Below are positions 61,192 through 64,000 of a stretch of DNA of 64,000 nt, one piece after another. This DNA comes from Marinibium conchae (lineage in GTDB: Bacteria; Pseudomonadota; Gammaproteobacteria; Enterobacterales; Alteromonadaceae). A model generated the notes under the pieces. The model saw only the letters and a program-made list of their open reading frames with translations. It searched no databases and was not told where the DNA came from. The DNA lies in assembly GCF_015595035.1 (NCBI RefSeq), contig NZ_JADNRN010000001.1:496001-560000 (forward strand). The letters run 5' to 3'. The first letter of the stretch is position 1; each line of letters starts with the position of its first letter. The position numbers and the translations under genes are program-made.

Positions 61192-62343
61192 ATGAAAATA
61201 CTTCACTTAGCTCCTGATGAAAAATTTATTGATATGGCCCTAGAAATTTTTGAGGAATCCTACCCTAAAGAAAACTCTTTGATAGTTTTTTCAAATAGCC
61301 CTATAAAGCTTGTTAAATCGAAAGGGGTTAGTTGTAGTAGGGTTAACCCTCTTAATCGTTTCAATCCTATATTTTATTCTTCTGTAATTAAAAAGTACGA
61401 TGTTGTGGTATTGCATGGGTTATCTGATTGGTTTTTACCTATTGTTCTTTTCGCTTCAACAAAAACAACTTTTATCTGGTTGGGTTGGGGATATGACTAC
61501 TATAGATATATAGATGGTTATCAAGGAGAGGACCAACTAGAACCGTTGACTAGAGTAGCTAGCTTCAACAATAGAAAAAGCATTAGTAGGATATTATCTG
61601 ATTGTGTAAAGTACCCATTTAGTTTAAAGCCATCAGTCAAGTATTGTATTAGTAAAATAAAAATTTTCTCACCAGTTCTACCCGATGAATATGAGCTTTT
61701 AAAAAACAGCTTACTTTTAAATAAATTTCCAGCTTATTCGGCATGGAATTATGGTAGTTTAGAACGGAATTGGTTGAAAGACTTTACTGACCAAGAAGTT
61801 TCGGGCGATAATATATTGGTCGGCAATAGCGCTGCGATAACTAATAATCACTTTGATACGTTTGCTTTGCTTTCCAAAATTCCTTTTAATAAAAAACAGT
61901 TAATCACCCCTTTGTCTTACGGTAATAAAGAATATGGTGATGAGGTTGTTAAAAAAGGCTACCAGTTGTTTGGTGATGATTTTTATCCGCTCAATGCTTT
62001 TTTAGAATTAACTGAATATATTAATATAATTAAAAGTTGTGGTTTTGTTATTATGAACCACAAAAGGCAACAGGCTCTAGGCAATATTGTGATCATGCTT
62101 TATTTGGGGGCAAAAGTGTTTTTGAATCAAGCTTCACCCGCACTCCTATACTTGAAAAACCTGGGTTTTGTTATTTTTAGTATTGAAGAGCTTAAAGAGC
62201 AGCCGTCTCTACTTAGCGGTAAACTATCGCAAAGAGAAGTTAATTTAAATCGAGAGAAACTTAAATTGACATGGTCACATAGTGTTATAAAAAAGAGAAC
62301 TGAATCACTAGTACAGTTAGCCTTGCTGCCAGATAAGGAGTAG
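61192..62343 (+). CDS. GT56-family glycosyltransferase (WecF / TDP-Fuc4NAc transferase-like)
   Basis: 383 residues from ATG 61192 (MKILHLAPDEKFIDMALEIFE), 4 bases after wzx. Sequence features match the 4-alpha-L-fucosyltransferase/WecF family: 'YDVVVLHGLSDWF', 'TTFIWLGWGYDYY', 'ILVGNSAAITNNHFDTFALL', 'LITPLSYGNKEYGDEV' and 'FVIMNHKRQQALGNIVIMLYLGAKVFL'. The enterobacterial enzyme moves dTDP-4-acetamido-4,6-dideoxygalactose onto lipid-linked ECA precursor. Here the substrate is probably the dTDP-4-formamido sugar made just upstream; this is inference. Confidence 0.8.
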   Translation: MKILHLAPDEKFIDMALEIFEESYPKENSLIVFSNSPIKLVKSKGVSCSRVNPLNRFNPIFYSSVIKKYDVVVLHGLSDWFLPIVLFASTKTTFIWLGWGYDYYRYIDGYQGEDQLEPLTRVASFNNRKSISRILSDCVKYPFSLKPSVKYCISKIKIFSPVLPDEYELLKNSLLLNKFPAYSAWNYGSLERNWLKDFTDQEVSGDNILVGNSAAITNNHFDTFALLSKIPFNKKQLITPLSYGNKEYGDEVVKKGYQLFGDDFYPLNAFLELTEYINIIKSCGFVIMNHKRQQALGNIVIMLYLGAKVFLNQASPALLYLKNLGFVIFSIEELKEQPSLLSGKLSQREVNLNREKLKLTWSHSVIKKRTESLVQLALLPDKE

Positions 62344-62467
62344 ACTTTTTGTTTTCTCCCACTTTAACTAATTGCATTTTATTATTGTTTTTAAGTAATT
62401 TGTATTCATTAATGCTGAAAATATCTAACCGAATAGAAGTGGGGTACGATGTTGGTCTTAAATTATT

Positions 62468-63646
62468 ATGACTAAATTTGTCCTTGTTGCATATATATTG
62501 TTTTCATTGATTATCTCTTACTTAGGGGTTTCATACGATATGATACCGACCCCATTTTCCTACAATCAATTAGTTTCAATTGAGGAGTTATGGGGTACTG
62601 TAATTATTCTACTCTCATCATTGTTATTGTATGGTGTTTCATACAGATGTTTTGATTATAAACATAAACATAAACATAAACATAAACATTCAACTAACAA
62701 CTTAATTTCTGTAAATGTAAGTAAAAATAACCACTTTTTTGTCGTGAAGAAGCGTACCTTATACTGTTGGTTTTTCCAGCTCATTATCGTCTTATATTTT
62801 TTAAGTCAGTTTATTACTAATTTTGATGATTACTTATCTAGCAATGCGCATATTAAAAGGATTTTTGAAGGTAAATTCAGTCAGTTTTTCTTAATAATCC
62901 AATGCTTTCTTGTGTTTTTAACTAAGGGGTGGACTAGAACGTTGATTGCTACGTTTTCGTTGTTATTGGCTTTTTGTGTTGCTTGGTTTGACGGTAGTCG
63001 ATCTGCACTAATTCCGTTATTTGGACTTGTAATCTCTGCGTACATGGAAAAGAAGTATCTGAAGACTACCTTTTTTGTTTTTATTTTGACATATATGTTC
63101 GTGTTTTCTATGGGAGTAAGGACGGTTGATGACAAACTTAGCGTATTTACCTTTTTTGGTTATTTATTTGAATCTTTAGTTAACTTTTTTATTATTTTTG
63201 CAGGCTCTATAGGTTACCTCACAAGCTTTTCTATACTGCACTTTACTTACGTTAATGAAACCCAAAAAGGTTTGTTTGGAATTCATGATTTATTATATAG
63301 CCTTTCCCCTTTTCCATCATTTGTATTTAAACCAGCTATTGTTAACGAGGAATTATGGAAAATAGATAGCGCGAGAGTCATAGGGGGGGCGGGTGAAATT
63401 TACAGGGTGTCAATCCTTTTGTTTTATTGTACGTTTATTTTTTTCGCATGGCTTACTAATAAAATAGATCGAATGTCGACCATTCACATCAAATTAATAT
63501 CAGTTTCAATCTTTACTTTATCTATGGTTGTATTTTTTCAGTATAGCTTGAGAACTGTCCACTGGTTCTACTACTTGCTTATGTTGTTTATATTTATTGA
63601 TTATAAACTGTCAAAAAAACGAACCATAAAGCCTACAATTAGATGA
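62468..63646 (+). CDS. Wzy-like polysaccharide polymerase with KH repeat
   Basis: 392 residues and about ten membrane helices; positions between flippase and glycosyltransferase genes and the motif-poor, aromatic-rich hydrophobic sequence suggest a Wzy polymerase. 'VAWFDGSRSALIPLFGL' resembles the conserved GSR region of many Wzy proteins, and 'FSMGVRTVD' lies in a loop. Near residue 64 the cytoplasmic loop contains a KHKHKHKHKH repeat from a hexanucleotide tract. GC content here is visibly low. Assignment is by context rather than by strong homology. Confidence 0.7.
   Translation: MTKFVLVAYILFSLIISYLGVSYDMIPTPFSYNQLVSIEELWGTVIILLSSLLLYGVSYRCFDYKHKHKHKHKHSTNNLISVNVSKNNHFFVVKKRTLYCWFFQLIIVLYFLSQFITNFDDYLSSNAHIKRIFEGKFSQFFLIIQCFLVFLTKGWTRTLIATFSLLLAFCVAWFDGSRSALIPLFGLVISAYMEKKYLKTTFFVFILTYMFVFSMGVRTVDDKLSVFTFFGYLFESLVNFFIIFAGSIGYLTSFSILHFTYVNETQKGLFGIHDLLYSLSPFPSFVFKPAIVNEELWKIDSARVIGGAGEIYRVSILLFYCTFIFFAWLTNKIDRMSTIHIKLISVSIFTLSMVVFFQYSLRTVHWFYYLLMLFIFIDYKLSKKRTIKPTIR
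62658..62687 (+). repeat. Hexanucleotide microsatellite (ATAAAC)5 in the wzy-like gene
   Basis: Five perfect ATAAAC units in a row code for alternating Lys-His. A change of copy number would keep the frame and vary the length of the KH loop. Confidence 0.9.
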
Positions 63647-63752
63647 GCTACTAGACTGGTACGGTATATTAGTTGATATTGGTTGTTTTCACTTTGCAGA
63701 CGTACATGAAATAAACTTCAGCTAATCAGAGATGAGATAAAAGAGAAATATC

Positions 63753-64000
63753 ATGAAAGAAGTAAAACACAGTAAAGGTCTAAAAATAGCAGTTGTCTTT
63801 TTCGCATTTAATAGACCTGATAAATTGAAAAATACTATTAAATCATATCTCAGTTGTTTTAATGCACAAACAGATGATATTTTTGTTTACATTGATGGCC
63901 CTAGAAATTTGAAAGAACGAGTTCTTACTAATGAGTGTTTTCAAGTATCGTCCGAGTTGATCTCTCAAGCAACAATTATTTCAAGGGAAGATAATTTGGG
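63753..64000 (+). CDS. Glycosyltransferase (N-terminal part only)
   Basis: ATG at 63753 with AAGAG 9 bases upstream; 82 residues are visible before the window ends. 'KIAVVFFAFNRPDKLKNTIKSYLSC' and 'IFVYIDGPRNLKERV' with '...ATIISREDNLG' resemble GT-A-fold family 2-like transferases whose DGPR segment is near the metal/nucleotide site. Donor and acceptor cannot be assigned. Confidence 0.7.
   Translation, partial: MKEVKHSKGLKIAVVFFAFNRPDKLKNTIKSYLSCFNAQTDDIFVYIDGPRNLKERVLTNECFQVSSELISQATIISREDNL

Overview
The window is chromosomal DNA from a marine-type gammaproteobacterium of Alteromonadales or Cellvibrionales character. The evidence is the housekeeping block pyrG-eno, mutS, pncC and recA; a complete System I cytochrome c maturation operon ccmABCDEFGHI; MlaA; a secreted CBM10 protein; several c-type di-heme enzymes; imelysins; a FecA-like TonB receptor; and GlyGly-CTERM-like and PEP-CTERM-like C-termini. 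Genus assignment is inference. No rRNA, tRNA, CRISPR array or insertion sequence was recognised.

Layout. 1-2606: end of a secreted DUF5117-type metalloprotease and an MsbA-like ABC exporter. 2581-7567: a choice-of-anchor B protein divergent from an MbnP/MbnH copper-protein and di-heme-enzyme pair. 7568-7836: tandem 78-bp hairpin repeats. 7837-10820: a CBM10 secreted protein and two unrecognised proteins. 10861-18946: pyrG-eno, mutS, pncC and recA, the last with a LexA box exactly between -35 and -10. 19099-28530: a Fur-box-controlled iron operon (imelysin, two di-heme oxidoreductases, imelysin, TonB receptor, DUF1513). 28712-31623: FlhB-tail and FliK-like genes. 31791-40239: ccmA-ccmI and mlaA; CcmA carries an unusual 7-residue tandem repeat. 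40242-44395: galE, a small membrane protein, a PEP-CTERM-like protein and a POT peptide transporter.

44624-64000 (continuing past the window): a surface polysaccharide (O-antigen or capsule) locus. It has a Wza-like SLBB export protein, Wzz, GDP-mannose/GDP-fucose genes (gmm, manC, manB, gmd, fcl), then a dTDP-sugar branch: RfbB, RfbA, a half-length NDP-hexose 2,3-dehydratase, a Gfo/Idh/MocA ketoreductase, a DegT aminotransferase and a sugar N-formyltransferase. These are followed by a Wzx flippase, a GT56 (Fuc4NAc-transferase family) glycosyltransferase, a Wzy-like polymerase with a hexanucleotide repeat, and a truncated glycosyltransferase. The visible AT content rises along this locus, suggesting horizontal acquisition.

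The most interesting prediction is that the dTDP branch makes a dTDP-4-formamido-2,4,6-trideoxyhexose, a 2-deoxy N-formyl sugar. That combines steps known from antibiotic sugar pathways (2,3-dehydration and 3-ketoreduction, as in forosamine) with steps known from O-antigens (C4 amination and N-formylation), and the GT56 enzyme would be its natural transferase. All assignments come from reading the sequence; no database search was run.
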